Shown: in pieces, positions 1 to 8,580 of the stretch
Numbering within the stretch: position 1 is the stretch's first letter
How the letters are laid out: each line of letters starts with the position of its first letter
Virus record (IMG/VR): IMGVR_UViG_3300009593_000125
Span: 1 to 23,579 of that record
DNA length: 23,579 nucleotides
Reading direction: 5' to 3' (one strand)
DNA from: a virus
Position numbers and translations under genes: made by a program
The notes under the pieces: model-generated
Databases searched by the model: none
Seen by the model: the letters and a program-made list of their open reading frames with translations, nothing else
Told to the model about the DNA's origin: nothing

Positions 1-1
1 A

Positions 2-952
2 AGACCTTCCGATCCTGGAGTAAAACCACAAGAAACATTGATGGGTGAAGAACCATCTATTGGTGGTGGTGGAGGTATGGGAAGAGGTGGTCTCAGTCCA
101 CAACAAAAAGCATTTGCAGAGACTGTGGCCTTTGCAGAAGGAACCTCAGGGGATGCGGGTTATAATACCTGGTTTGGTGGATCTGAATATGGGGGAGACC
201 TGAGTAGATACACTATTAATGAAGTTGTAGAGTTACAGAAAAAATTCTTAGCAGAAGGTAGAGGTAAGTTTGACGGTGGTCGTAAACAATCTGCTGCTGT
301 TGGTAAGTATCAGATGATTAAACCAGAAGCTTATGCAACTGTTGCTGGTCTTGACCCTGCTGTAGATAAGTTTACTCCTGAAAATCAGGATAAATTGTTC
401 CTACATGGTTATGTGATGAAACAGGCAGGAGTGACAATGGAAGAAATCAACTCTCCTACAATGTCGGATGAGACTATTGATAAGTTGGCACCTGTTTTTG
501 CTTCTTTCCCCAATCTTATTGGTCCTGATAAGCAGGGTAGGGTTGGAACTAACACCAGTTACTATGGTCAAGGTGGGAAGAGTGCGGAACAGATTAGACA
601 AATGTATCAACAACAAAGGTCTAAAATGTCTGAATTTAAACAACCATCTTCTGTATTACCTCTTCAACCATCAGATAATACCAACGAGATGGATACAAAT
701 CAGTGGTGGGATCCTCTTAAAATAATTCCTGATAATTGGTTTAGTGGTGCTAATGTTCGACAAGATATTAAACCACCACTATCAGCTACATCAGTATCCG
801 TCATTGGTGGACTTGGTGGTGGTAAAACTCCAAGTGTTAATACTAGTACAGCTGGTGCCAGTCAAAGTAGAATAGTTGCATTCTCTGCATCTGATCCAAC
901 AAATACAAGTATACTTGGTGCTAAATCAGTTTATGGGGTAGTAGCGGGATAA
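2..952 (+). CDS. Tail-associated protein with GH104/lambda-endolysin-like muramidase domain (5' partial)
   Basis: The frame is open from position 2. The first start candidates (TTG 38, ATG 41) have no ribosome binding site, so I read this as the C-terminal part of a longer protein. After a glycine-rich linker, about 120 residues resemble the lambda endolysin / GH104 lytic transglycosylase fold. A candidate catalytic Glu lies in AFAEGTSGD (E34 counted from 38). It is followed by GYNTWFGGS and then SAAVGKYQMI, which matches the family's (T/A)GxGxYQ block. The likely role is cutting host peptidoglycan while the tail penetrates. The last ~100 residues are low-complexity and end in a SASDPTNTSILGAKSVYG tail. 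The next start is 3 nt away, so the gene belongs to the hub operon. The domain call rests on motifs read by eye, and the full length is unknown. Confidence 0.6.
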   Translation, partial: RPSDPGVKPQETLMGEEPSIGGGGGMGRGGLSPQQKAFAETVAFAEGTSGDAGYNTWFGGSEYGGDLSRYTINEVVELQKKFLAEGRGKFDGGRKQSAAVGKYQMIKPEAYATVAGLDPAVDKFTPENQDKLFLHGYVMKQAGVTMEEINSPTMSDETIDKLAPVFASFPNLIGPDKQGRVGTNTSYYGQGGKSAEQIRQMYQQQRSKMSEFKQPSSVLPLQPSDNTNEMDTNQWWDPLKIIPDNWFSGANVRQDIKPPLSATSVSVIGGLGGGKTPSVNTSTAGASQSRIVAFSASDPTNTSILGAKSVYGVVAG

Positions 953-955
953 ACT

Positions 956-2728
956 ATGGCACTTCCAATACCTTCAAAAAAAATAACAAGTGCATTAGTA
1001 AAGACGGGTGATGATGCAAAGAAAGAGAATAAGAAAATATCATCAGAGAAGTTACTTCCTGGTTCAACTGATAAGAATAAAGTAAAGGTATCTCAATTTA
1101 GAAGTAGAAGACCCAAGACTTATAGAAAGAAGTTTGAAACTTCTAAGTTCTTACCTCCTTCAAAGATTGAGGAACAGTTTGATATGAAAAAAATGGATGA
1201 TCTTCTTACGTCTTTGGTAGATAATACTAAAGATTTAAAGAAAGTCACCAAGAAAGATGTTGATGATGAAAAGGAAAAGAATATTCAAAAGGATAAGGTA
1301 AAAAGTAAATTAAAGAGAAACAAGAGGGAAGAAAAAACTGAAGAGAAGAAAACGGTTGCAAAAGTTTCAAAACCAATGAAATTTAAGTCACCAGACTTCT
1401 TGAAGGATATTGTTGGTATGGGGGGAAGACTTGTTTTAGCAACAGGTATCATGTCCATACTCAATTATCTTACAGATCCTGAGAAGAAAGATGGATTGAT
1501 TCAATTTTTGACAGACCATATGGATAAAATTATCCTTGGAATTCTGGCAACATTGGGTGTAACTTTTGTTGCTTCATTCTTACCTGTTATAGGTATAGCG
1601 GGGAGTATTCTTTCATTATTGTCTCCCTTAATAGGAACTTTGATTTCAATTTGTATTGCTACCTTACCTGCAGCACTTGCCTTTGCTGGTGGATATCTTG
1701 TTCCCAAATATTTTCCTGATACTGTAAACAAGCAAGAAAGAAAGATTGATCAGCTACCAGGAACAAGGGAAGAAAAGATTACAGTATTAAAAGAACAACT
1801 TAAGAATCTAAACTGGTTTGATAGATATGTTCGTGGAATGGGTTCTGAAATTGAGGAACAAATTTATAGATTAGAAACTGGTCGGACAAAGTCTTATGGT
1901 AAAAATTTTGGACAGGCTGGTGATCCTCTTTACACGGATGATGATGAAAGACGAGAAACTAGTACAGAAGTTCAAGAACCCATTGTTAAACCTCAAACAA
2001 AGGTATTACCTGGTCTTAAACTAGGTAGTTTAAAAGGAGATAGTGGTTCTGTTGCATATGCTGGACAAAAACGTGCTTCATTAAGTACAGAGTATAGTCC
2101 ATTTGCCCAAAGTGATATTGATGAACAAAATTTGTCAATTATATCTGGTATGGGGTATAGGGAAAATAGTGGTAGAGATCATAAAGGATATGATATACCT
2201 GCAGAAGAAGGTACACCAATTCGTGCATACTTTCCAGGGGTTATTCTAAGAAACATGCCAAATGTAAAAGGATATGGAAACCTTGTAGAATGGAAAGATG
2301 ATGTATATGGTCAGACTCATATGTTTGCTCATATGATGGAACCATCCACACTCAGTCCTGGAACTAAGTTTAAAAAAGGGACTGTATTAGGAAAAATTGG
2401 TAATACTGATGGTGGAACTGGTATATCTGAAGGACCTCATTTACATTGGGAGATTGGACCTCAGGGTGCTGAGGTGGATCCGGGTGAATGGGTCAGAAAA
2501 CATCCTTTAAAAGTGTCACCAAATCAACCAAAATCTAATCAAGATCAAAATGTAAGTTCTCAAACATCATATGAAAAATCTGGAACACAGGTTGCAATGG
2601 TTCAAGTTCCTACACCAGTTCCTATGCCTTCTGGTGGTGGACCTGGTGGTGAAGGGGTAATAATAGGTACAGGTCGAGGTGAAAATGTAAATAGATACAT
2701 ACTTGCAACACATTATAAAGAGGCGTAA
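956..2728 (+). CDS. M23 (LytM-like) peptidase-domain tail protein with membrane-type segments
   Basis: 590 aa. Residues 1-145 are very rich in Lys and Glu and probably form coiled coil. Residues ~158-172 and ~191-250 are strongly hydrophobic with Gly and Ala. Residues ~390-520 match the M23/LytM endopeptidase fold: H409 and D413 (HKGYD), H459 (FAHMM), and H495-x-H497 (HLHWE), which gives a complete set of Zn ligands and catalytic His. The C-terminus is a Pro/Gly-rich linker. The expected activity is cleavage of peptidoglycan cross-links. Hydrophobic segments plus a muralytic domain suit a tape-measure-like or hub-lumen protein released into the envelope at infection; that role is inferred. 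It starts 3 nt after the upstream gene and its stop overlaps the next ATG (TAATG). Confidence 0.75.
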   Translation: MALPIPSKKITSALVKTGDDAKKENKKISSEKLLPGSTDKNKVKVSQFRSRRPKTYRKKFETSKFLPPSKIEEQFDMKKMDDLLTSLVDNTKDLKKVTKKDVDDEKEKNIQKDKVKSKLKRNKREEKTEEKKTVAKVSKPMKFKSPDFLKDIVGMGGRLVLATGIMSILNYLTDPEKKDGLIQFLTDHMDKIILGILATLGVTFVASFLPVIGIAGSILSLLSPLIGTLISICIATLPAALAFAGGYLVPKYFPDTVNKQERKIDQLPGTREEKITVLKEQLKNLNWFDRYVRGMGSEIEEQIYRLETGRTKSYGKNFGQAGDPLYTDDDERRETSTEVQEPIVKPQTKVLPGLKLGSLKGDSGSVAYAGQKRASLSTEYSPFAQSDIDEQNLSIISGMGYRENSGRDHKGYDIPAEEGTPIRAYFPGVILRNMPNVKGYGNLVEWKDDVYGQTHMFAHMMEPSTLSPGTKFKKGTVLGKIGNTDGGTGISEGPHLHWEIGPQGAEVDPGEWVRKHPLKVSPNQPKSNQDQNVSSQTSYEKSGTQVAMVQVPTPVPMPSGGGPGGEGVIIGTGRGENVNRYILATHYKEA

Positions 2729-4098
2729 TGTCGAACCCACCATATAAAGAGTCTATCAGACCTGGAGATATAAAGGTATTTAAGATTAGTGGTTCTAATG
2801 GTGAATCCGTTGACATTAGTGGATCTATTGGAGACTTTTTTTATTATGAAAGTATCCTCTCAAATACTGTAACTGCTACTGTTACATTTATTGATACAGG
2901 ATTTGAGAAGGAAGGAAATAGTAGAATTAAAACCACTGGTATTGTTGACAGTCTTGAATTAGTTGGTGGTGAAAAGGTTGAGTTTGAAATAGTTGATAGT
3001 AATAATATGTCTAGTGAATCTGAGGGAACTATCACCTCTCAGATTGGTGATTCAGATACAATGTATATTAAAACTATCCGAGATGTTAGTACTTCAACTA
3101 CAAAGAAGACTTTTATTCTGGATTTAGTATCTAAAGAATATTGGACTAATGAAACGACCAGAGTTACCAAGAGATATGATGGTAACCCAGGTAGTCATGT
3201 TGAGGATATTCTTAAAAATATTTTGAAGGTTACTGATAGTGATATTGAACAAAGTAGTTATGATTATAATTTTATCGGTAATACAAAGAAACCACTTTAT
3301 ACCTGTACTTGGTTAGCCTCTAAGTGTTCATCATCAAGTACTGCATCTGATGATCCAAAGAAAGGAACACTACAAGGTGTCAGTGCAGGATTCTTTTTCT
3401 TCCAGACCCGAGATAGGTATTACTTTAAATCAATTGATACACTTTCTGCTCAGGCCGTAAAACCAGGTAGAGATTTTATCTATAATAATACTGGTAAAGA
3501 ACCAGTTGGTGGTATTGGTGGTAAGAGAGTGAATATTTTAGATTATTCTACTCAACAACAAGCTGATATTGGAAAGGATTTGTCTTTAGGTGTTTATAAT
3601 AACAAGACTATATTCTTTGATGTTTATAGAATGTACTCTCCACCTCCTACAAACTTTAGTTTCGATGAAGATAAGAAAGGGAAAGTAAAACTGTTGAATG
3701 AAAGGACTAACCAAGCACAGAAAGAAATTACAGAAACCCCATCCAGGTTGATGTTTAGTGTTCTTGATGTTGGAACTCTACCTAATGGTAATGTATTGGT
3801 AGATGATAGAGAAAATCCGTCATTTACGACTAGATCTCCAGAATCAATGGTTCAATCGGTGATGAGATATAATGAATTGTTTAGAACCAAAATAAATATT
3901 ATTATTCCTGCAGATTTTAGTATCAGGGCTGGTGATGTGGTACATTGTACGTTTGTTAATTTAAATACTGATGTTTCTGGTGGTAGTGAAACACTTTCTG
4001 GAAACTTTGTCGTTGCAAATGTGTGCCACAAAATTGATTCAGAACAAACACTATCAAGTCTTGACATTATTAGAGACAGTTTAGGGGACATTGATTAA
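2728..4098 (+). CDS. gp27: Baseplate hub protein, gp27-like
   Basis: 456 aa, somewhat longer than T4 gp27 (391 aa). The N-terminal half is beta-rich (VFKISGSNGESVDISGSI onward). The C-terminal ~70 residues (RTKINIIIPADFSIRAGDVV through FVVANVCHKIDSEQTLSSLDII) match the gp27/VgrG-type pattern, in which a strand rests on a ground state of GxxV and is followed by a V-x-H-x-(I/L) strand. Position supports the call: it lies directly before the gp5 OB-fold gene, and gp27 forms the trimeric torus that holds gp5. The ATG overlaps the upstream stop (TAATG) and has an AGAGG ribosome binding site close by. Identity to T4 is low, so gp27-like hub is partly based on context; another hub or tail-tube-end protein of that fold is the alternative. 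Confidence 0.6.
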   Translation: MSNPPYKESIRPGDIKVFKISGSNGESVDISGSIGDFFYYESILSNTVTATVTFIDTGFEKEGNSRIKTTGIVDSLELVGGEKVEFEIVDSNNMSSESEGTITSQIGDSDTMYIKTIRDVSTSTTKKTFILDLVSKEYWTNETTRVTKRYDGNPGSHVEDILKNILKVTDSDIEQSSYDYNFIGNTKKPLYTCTWLASKCSSSSTASDDPKKGTLQGVSAGFFFFQTRDRYYFKSIDTLSAQAVKPGRDFIYNNTGKEPVGGIGGKRVNILDYSTQQQADIGKDLSLGVYNNKTIFFDVYRMYSPPPTNFSFDEDKKGKVKLLNERTNQAQKEITETPSRLMFSVLDVGTLPNGNVLVDDRENPSFTTRSPESMVQSVMRYNELFRTKINIIIPADFSIRAGDVVHCTFVNLNTDVSGGSETLSGNFVVANVCHKIDSEQTLSSLDIIRDSLGDID

Positions 4099-6459
4099 AT
4101 GTTAGATCAACTTTTATACAACAAGAATTTTGTAGGAAGAGATGGATTCTATTGGTGGATCGGTCAGATTCCTAATGAAGAAGTTTGGAAAGAAAATATT
4201 TCTGGTTTTCCTGCAAAAGAAAACACAGAATCTAAGGGATTTGGTGAGAGATATAAAGTTCGTATCATGGGTTCTAATTTAGACTCATGGAATAGTGATG
4301 CATCAACAGAAGATCCTGATATCCCAGATAAAGATTTACCATGGGCAATTGTAATGTATCCTGTGACTGCAGGTGGTGGTCCTGGTGCATCTTATCAGTC
4401 TGCCAACTTGACACAGGGAACATATGTATTTGGTTTCTATCTTGATGGTGAGGATGGACAACAACCTATTATTATGGGAACACTTGGTTACAATGATTTC
4501 AACCAAGTTAGTGCAAATTCTCCCACATTCTTTCCCACAACTGGATTCACACAAAATGATAGAGAGTTTATTCCACCTTTAGCACTAAGAGAAGTACTTG
4601 ATGGAAACATATTTGCAGAGAATTATGAGTACCTTGCATTTAATACAGCTACCTTATGGACTGAGTCTGTAAATGGTGACAACACCATGTTTGACTGGGG
4701 TTCTGGTCAAGCAGCAAGAGATGGTAAAGGGAAAGTAGCTCTTCCACCTTCACCTGACTGTAAGTCTCCTTTGAGTGCAATGCAGTTACAGTTGAAGAAT
4801 ACGATTCAAGAGGTTGAAAAAGCAAAAAAATCTGTATATGATTTTAGATTAAATCTCAATAAAGATATTGCAAAGTCACAAGAATGGATTGATGCTAAAA
4901 TTATAGAGGGTGCCAAGATAGTTGCAGGTGCTATCAAGTGGTTGTTTACTGAGATTGAAAAGTTTGTCATTGCACAAGTTAATAATGCAGCGAAGAAGAC
5001 TTATAATTTATTGATGCCCAATGAACAACCCCTAATGAAGGAGGGAATGGAAACTGCTAGTGATATTATTGCATGTCTTTTTAAAAAGATCATAGACAAA
5101 CTCTTTGATATAGCTCTTGGTTTCCTTAAGGGAATGGTTGATAGAGTTGTTAATACGGCAGAGTGTCTTGTTAATAATTTTTTAGGTGGATTACTTGGTC
5201 AACTTGCTGGTCTTATTGATGGGGCTGTTGGTCAAGCATTTGGTTCAATTCAATCTATTATTAATGGTGTCGGTGGTATTGCTGACAGTGCCCTTGGACT
5301 TGCAAGTGATGGTCTTAAAATTATTTTAGATGTTCTCTCATTCTTGAATTGTGAAGAAAAACCAGAGTGTTCTAGTATTGATGAGTGGAGTATATGGGAT
5401 GGTGCAAATGGTGGATTAACTGGTAATTTTGATAGTTTGATTGATAATATCACTAATACTGCTGGTGCAATTACAAATGCTATAGATATTGATAATTTTG
5501 ATTTCAACTTAGACTTTAATTCTCAGTTTGATCCTTCTTCTTGTAATACTGGACCGAGAGTTTGTGGTCCACCAACTCTTGATATCTTTGGGTCGGGTGT
5601 AGGTGCAGCAGTTAATTTAGTTGTAGGTAACACTGGAGAAATTCTTGCAGCTGATATTGTTAATTCGGGTTATGGATACGTCGTAGGAAGTACATATACA
5701 AAAGTTACGGATGATTGTGGTGTAGGACAAGGTGGTATAGTTTATCCTGAATTTGGTCCAGTTACAGATCCCAATGGTAATCCTAGTATTGGTATCACAG
5801 GTGTTGTGATAACTGCAACAGGTAAAGATTATCTACCATCTCCCAACGGTTCTACTGGTGGTGATGGTAGAGTTTGGGCAAATCCAGAAGATACTAATGT
5901 CACAAATGATGATGGGACTATTAGAGTTCCTATTCCACCAGAGAATCCTATTGGTGTAAGTCCTGGAGATGAAGTTACTACTCCACCAGGAACTGAAACG
6001 GAAACTGATAATGGTCAAAAAATTATTGGTGGAATACCAACAGTTATTGTAAATGAAGGTGTACTCACAACTCCCCCTCTTACTATTGTCAAACCTCTTC
6101 CTGAATATCCAACATTAGAAATTGGTTCTTATCCAGTTATTCTTTACCTTTGTGATGTGATTATTGAAAGTCCGGGTATTAATTATAAAGAAAGTGATGA
6201 AGTTGTTATTGAACCATCAATGGGAGCAACTGTAGAATTTAAACTTGGTGACTTTGGAAAGATTGTAGGAGTTAAAGTTACTAATGGTGGTGAAGGATTT
6301 ACTGAAATGCCTAAGATCACAGTTAAGTCTCAATCGGGATTCAATAGTATATTAATTCCAAAATTCTGTATAGATAGGATAGGTGAGAATGATTTAGAAA
6401 GAGATCCTGATTATCAAGATAAGATCATTTCTGTTATAGATTGTGTAGGTAAGTTTTAA
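4099..6459 (+). CDS. gp5: Baseplate hub/needle base protein, gp5-like, without lysozyme domain
   Basis: 786 aa. Residues 1-140 match the gp5 N-terminal OB-fold: FYWWIGQIPNEE, YKVRIMG, DLPWAIVMYPVTAGGGPG, then GTYVFGFYLDGEDGQQPIIMGTLG, parallel to T4 gp5's LPWMSVIQPIT and GTRVYGHFLD blocks. T4 gp5 has its lysozyme after this fold. Here residues ~215-450 are instead long amphipathic or hydrophobic helices with no lysozyme motif. Residues ~505-600 and ~665-760 carry a repeated G-x-G-Y/F beta module (VNSGYGYVVG, VTNGGEGF). No C-terminal needle beta-helix is visible; the next gene may supply it. The gene abuts gp27-like (stop TAA directly before ATG) and overlaps the next gene by TAATG. The gp5 OB-fold call is strong; the helical insert is unexplained. 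Confidence 0.8.
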   Translation: MLDQLLYNKNFVGRDGFYWWIGQIPNEEVWKENISGFPAKENTESKGFGERYKVRIMGSNLDSWNSDASTEDPDIPDKDLPWAIVMYPVTAGGGPGASYQSANLTQGTYVFGFYLDGEDGQQPIIMGTLGYNDFNQVSANSPTFFPTTGFTQNDREFIPPLALREVLDGNIFAENYEYLAFNTATLWTESVNGDNTMFDWGSGQAARDGKGKVALPPSPDCKSPLSAMQLQLKNTIQEVEKAKKSVYDFRLNLNKDIAKSQEWIDAKIIEGAKIVAGAIKWLFTEIEKFVIAQVNNAAKKTYNLLMPNEQPLMKEGMETASDIIACLFKKIIDKLFDIALGFLKGMVDRVVNTAECLVNNFLGGLLGQLAGLIDGAVGQAFGSIQSIINGVGGIADSALGLASDGLKIILDVLSFLNCEEKPECSSIDEWSIWDGANGGLTGNFDSLIDNITNTAGAITNAIDIDNFDFNLDFNSQFDPSSCNTGPRVCGPPTLDIFGSGVGAAVNLVVGNTGEILAADIVNSGYGYVVGSTYTKVTDDCGVGQGGIVYPEFGPVTDPNGNPSIGITGVVITATGKDYLPSPNGSTGGDGRVWANPEDTNVTNDDGTIRVPIPPENPIGVSPGDEVTTPPGTETETDNGQKIIGGIPTVIVNEGVLTTPPLTIVKPLPEYPTLEIGSYPVILYLCDVIIESPGINYKESDEVVIEPSMGATVEFKLGDFGKIVGVKVTNGGEGFTEMPKITVKSQSGFNSILIPKFCIDRIGENDLERDPDYQDKIISVIDCVGKF

Positions 6460-7040
6460 TGGCACAAATTAAAGATTATCATGTTATTAGATATGGTAAT
6501 AAACATGGAGAACTAAAATTTGGACACATCTGGCCAGATAATAATCAGTCTGCTGTCCTTCTAAGAAGTGGTAGGAATGATGACCATTACATCACTTTAG
6601 AACAAAAAGGTGGACCACATAGAAAAAATGGTACAATATGTAGATCACCTGGTGCATTTCAGGTAAAAGCTGGTGATCAGTGTACTGAAAAAGATGAACC
6701 TGGTGTATTCATCGATGCTGTAAGTGGAGACATTAAACTTAATGCACCTAAAGGTAATGTCGAAATCAGAGCCAGAAACATAAGAATTTATGCTACGGCT
6801 GATGGTAATGATAATGGTACTATTGAAATGCAAGCCAATGAAAAGATCATTGGTAAAGCACAAAGTATTGATATCAACTCAAAGGTTTCTACAAAAATCT
6901 TCTCTGAGAAGTCTGTCGAAGTTATTGGTAAATCTGTGTTAAATATATATGGTGGAATGATTGACTGTGCTGATGGTCCCACAGAAGTTAATGGATCAAA
7001 AGGAGTACCATCAACTAACGAAATTAAAAACAGAGCATAA
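6459..7040 (+). CDS. Beta-helical needle/spike-like baseplate protein
   Basis: 193 aa. Residues ~1-85 form a compact domain (DYHVIRYGNKHGELKFGHIW, RSGRNDDHYITLEQKGGPHR). Residues ~85-175 consist of short alternating strands, VFIDAVSGDIKLNAPKGNVEIRA and so on to KSVEVIGKSVLNIYGG. This is the pattern of an intertwined triple beta-helix like the C-terminal needle of T4 gp5 or VgrG. Because the preceding gp5-like protein lacks such a needle, this product may form it as a separate chain, or may be another spike-associated protein. It overlaps gp5-like by TAATG and the next gene by TAATG. Fold and role are inferred from the residue pattern and position. Confidence 0.6.
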   Translation: MAQIKDYHVIRYGNKHGELKFGHIWPDNNQSAVLLRSGRNDDHYITLEQKGGPHRKNGTICRSPGAFQVKAGDQCTEKDEPGVFIDAVSGDIKLNAPKGNVEIRARNIRIYATADGNDNGTIEMQANEKIIGKAQSIDINSKVSTKIFSEKSVEVIGKSVLNIYGGMIDCADGPTEVNGSKGVPSTNEIKNRA

Positions 7041-7738
7041 TGAAAGTACCTGATTTATTTGTAGGAAAAAGATTTTTTCTTGGTTTAGGAAACCCTGAAC
7101 TTCTTGGGCGTGGACCTTTGGAGGTTCGTGGTTCGGGGTATGTTGAGGGTCCTACTATTAATGGTGATCCCAATGGTCAATTTGATCCAATCACTGCTGT
7201 TGCAGATGGATTACCTGTAGGACCCACTAATGGTACTGCCAATGTGATGATTGGTCAGAATAAGAATATTGAGATGAAACCCATCCCATTCTATGCTCTG
7301 ATGGTGAAAACTTTTGCAAGGATCAAGAGTTTCTTAAAGGTTGATACTCTTTTGACTGTTAGGACAATTAAATCAAAGATTATCTACACTGAAGTTCTTC
7401 TTGCAAGATCAAAGAACTTTATGATACCTCATCCAGACGATCCTAATAAACAGCTTGTTTATGCTTGTCTGGAAGGACCAGAACATTCTGTGTATGTAAG
7501 AGGTCAGTTGAGGAATAAAGATACTATTATTTTACCAGAGGTTTGGAGAAACCTTGTAGATGAAAGATCTATTACTGTTTCATTAACTCCAGTTGGAACT
7601 CACCAGGAGTTAATTGTAAAGAGAATTCAAGATAATCAGATTGTAGTAGGAACAAAACCAGGACTACCTATCAATTGTTATTATCATATATTTGCAGAAA
7701 GAAAGGACATTCCTAAATTAGTGACGGAGGTTGAGTGA
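7040..7738 (+). CDS. Virion structural protein with shared C-terminal fibre domain (paralog A)
   Basis: 232 aa. Residues ~1-120 contain Gly-rich short-strand sequence (NPELLGRGPLEVRGSGYVEG, then MIGQNKNIEMKPIPF), as in the shaft of a trimeric fibre. Residues ~125-230 form a compact domain: KNFMIPHPDDP, LVYACLEGPEHSVYVRG, LPEVWRNLVDE, ITVSLTPVGTHQELIV, INCYYHIFAERKDI. The next gene repeats this domain almost block for block. I recognise the pattern from tail-fibre proteins of marine T4-like phages but know no assigned function; a trimerisation, chaperone-like or fibre-base domain is plausible. TAATG overlap with the gene before, TGATG overlap with the gene after. Confidence 0.7.
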   Translation: MKVPDLFVGKRFFLGLGNPELLGRGPLEVRGSGYVEGPTINGDPNGQFDPITAVADGLPVGPTNGTANVMIGQNKNIEMKPIPFYALMVKTFARIKSFLKVDTLLTVRTIKSKIIYTEVLLARSKNFMIPHPDDPNKQLVYACLEGPEHSVYVRGQLRNKDTIILPEVWRNLVDERSITVSLTPVGTHQELIVKRIQDNQIVVGTKPGLPINCYYHIFAERKDIPKLVTEVE

Positions 7739-8580
7739 TGCCTGGACCATTTCAGTTAAGAAATTATGCAACATTTACTGGACCTCTTCAGAAAGATGAA
7801 TTAGCATACAGTTATGACCTTTCTGAAGTAGAAGGTGTTTGGCATACTGACATTCCTGTTGATACATCATTTCCAAACTTTGATGTAGGAGTTCTTTTCT
7901 TTAGAGATCCGACTGATTATACACACTTTCATTTATATGGTCCTGCACCACAAATTGTTGTTCTTGAAAAACAAGCATATCAACCACTTCCAGGTTTATT
8001 TTTAGAAGTTCTGAATACTGTTGTAAACGGAAACATTATTGCGAATGGTAGTATTGTTTGTAATGATAATGTTATATGTAATGGGGTTACCCTCATGAAT
8101 GGTGTTATCAACATGAAGTCCGTAGCACTTCTTTCTGGTATTGGTAATGTTAAAACATACATGACTACAACAAGAGCAATTGCACAATCCAAAAAGTCAT
8201 TTGATATTCCACACCCAACCAAAGAAGAACATAGACTGAGATATGTTTGTGTTGAGACACCAAAGGCAGATGTATATGTTAGGGGTAAATTGAATGGTAG
8301 TAATGTAATTGATCTTCCAGATTATTGGAAAGACTTGGTTGACCCTGACAGTATTGATGTTGTCCTCACACCTAGAGGATCCTTCCAAGAACTCTTTGTA
8401 GAAGATATTCAGTGGGGAACTAAGGTTATTGTCAAGAACAATGCTGGTGGTTCCATTAACTGTAGTTACGTTGTTTATGGTGAGAGAAAGGATGTAAGTC
8501 CTAACATTCCTGAGTATCAGGGGTTGACAGAAGCAGATTATCCAGGAGATAATAGTGAATATATCGTTAACTCTGATTAA
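7738..8580 (+). CDS. Virion structural protein with shared C-terminal fibre domain (paralog B)
   Basis: 280 aa from ATG 7738. This start is preferred over GTG 7735 because GGAGG at 7726-7730 is 7 nt upstream of the ATG and the ATG overlaps the previous stop (TGATG). Residues ~95-140 are a run of short N/G-turn strands (VVNGNIIANGSIVCNDNVIC), the look of a beta-helical shaft. Residues ~150-260 repeat paralog A's domain: KSFDIPHPTKEEH, YVCVETPKADVYVRG, LPDYWKDLVDPDSIDVVLTP, QELFVEDI, INCSYVVYGERKDV. The N-terminal ~60 residues differ from paralog A. The protein probably sits in the baseplate or fibre with paralog A; function is not established. The acidic tail (TEADYPGDNSEY) is specific to this copy. 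Confidence 0.7.
   Translation: MPGPFQLRNYATFTGPLQKDELAYSYDLSEVEGVWHTDIPVDTSFPNFDVGVLFFRDPTDYTHFHLYGPAPQIVVLEKQAYQPLPGLFLEVLNTVVNGNIIANGSIVCNDNVICNGVTLMNGVINMKSVALLSGIGNVKTYMTTTRAIAQSKKSFDIPHPTKEEHRLRYVCVETPKADVYVRGKLNGSNVIDLPDYWKDLVDPDSIDVVLTPRGSFQELFVEDIQWGTKVIVKNNAGGSINCSYVVYGERKDVSPNIPEYQGLTEADYPGDNSEYIVNSD

Noticed and set aside
38-43. TTG/ATG at 38-43 as the true start of the muramidase-domain gene
   Set aside because: The frame stays open to the window edge and no ribosome binding site precedes these codons, so the gene most likely begins upstream of the window.
3892-3898. ATAAATA inside the gp27-like gene as a late promoter
   Set aside because: It lies deep in coding sequence, about 200 nt before the next start, and is expected by chance in A+T-rich DNA.
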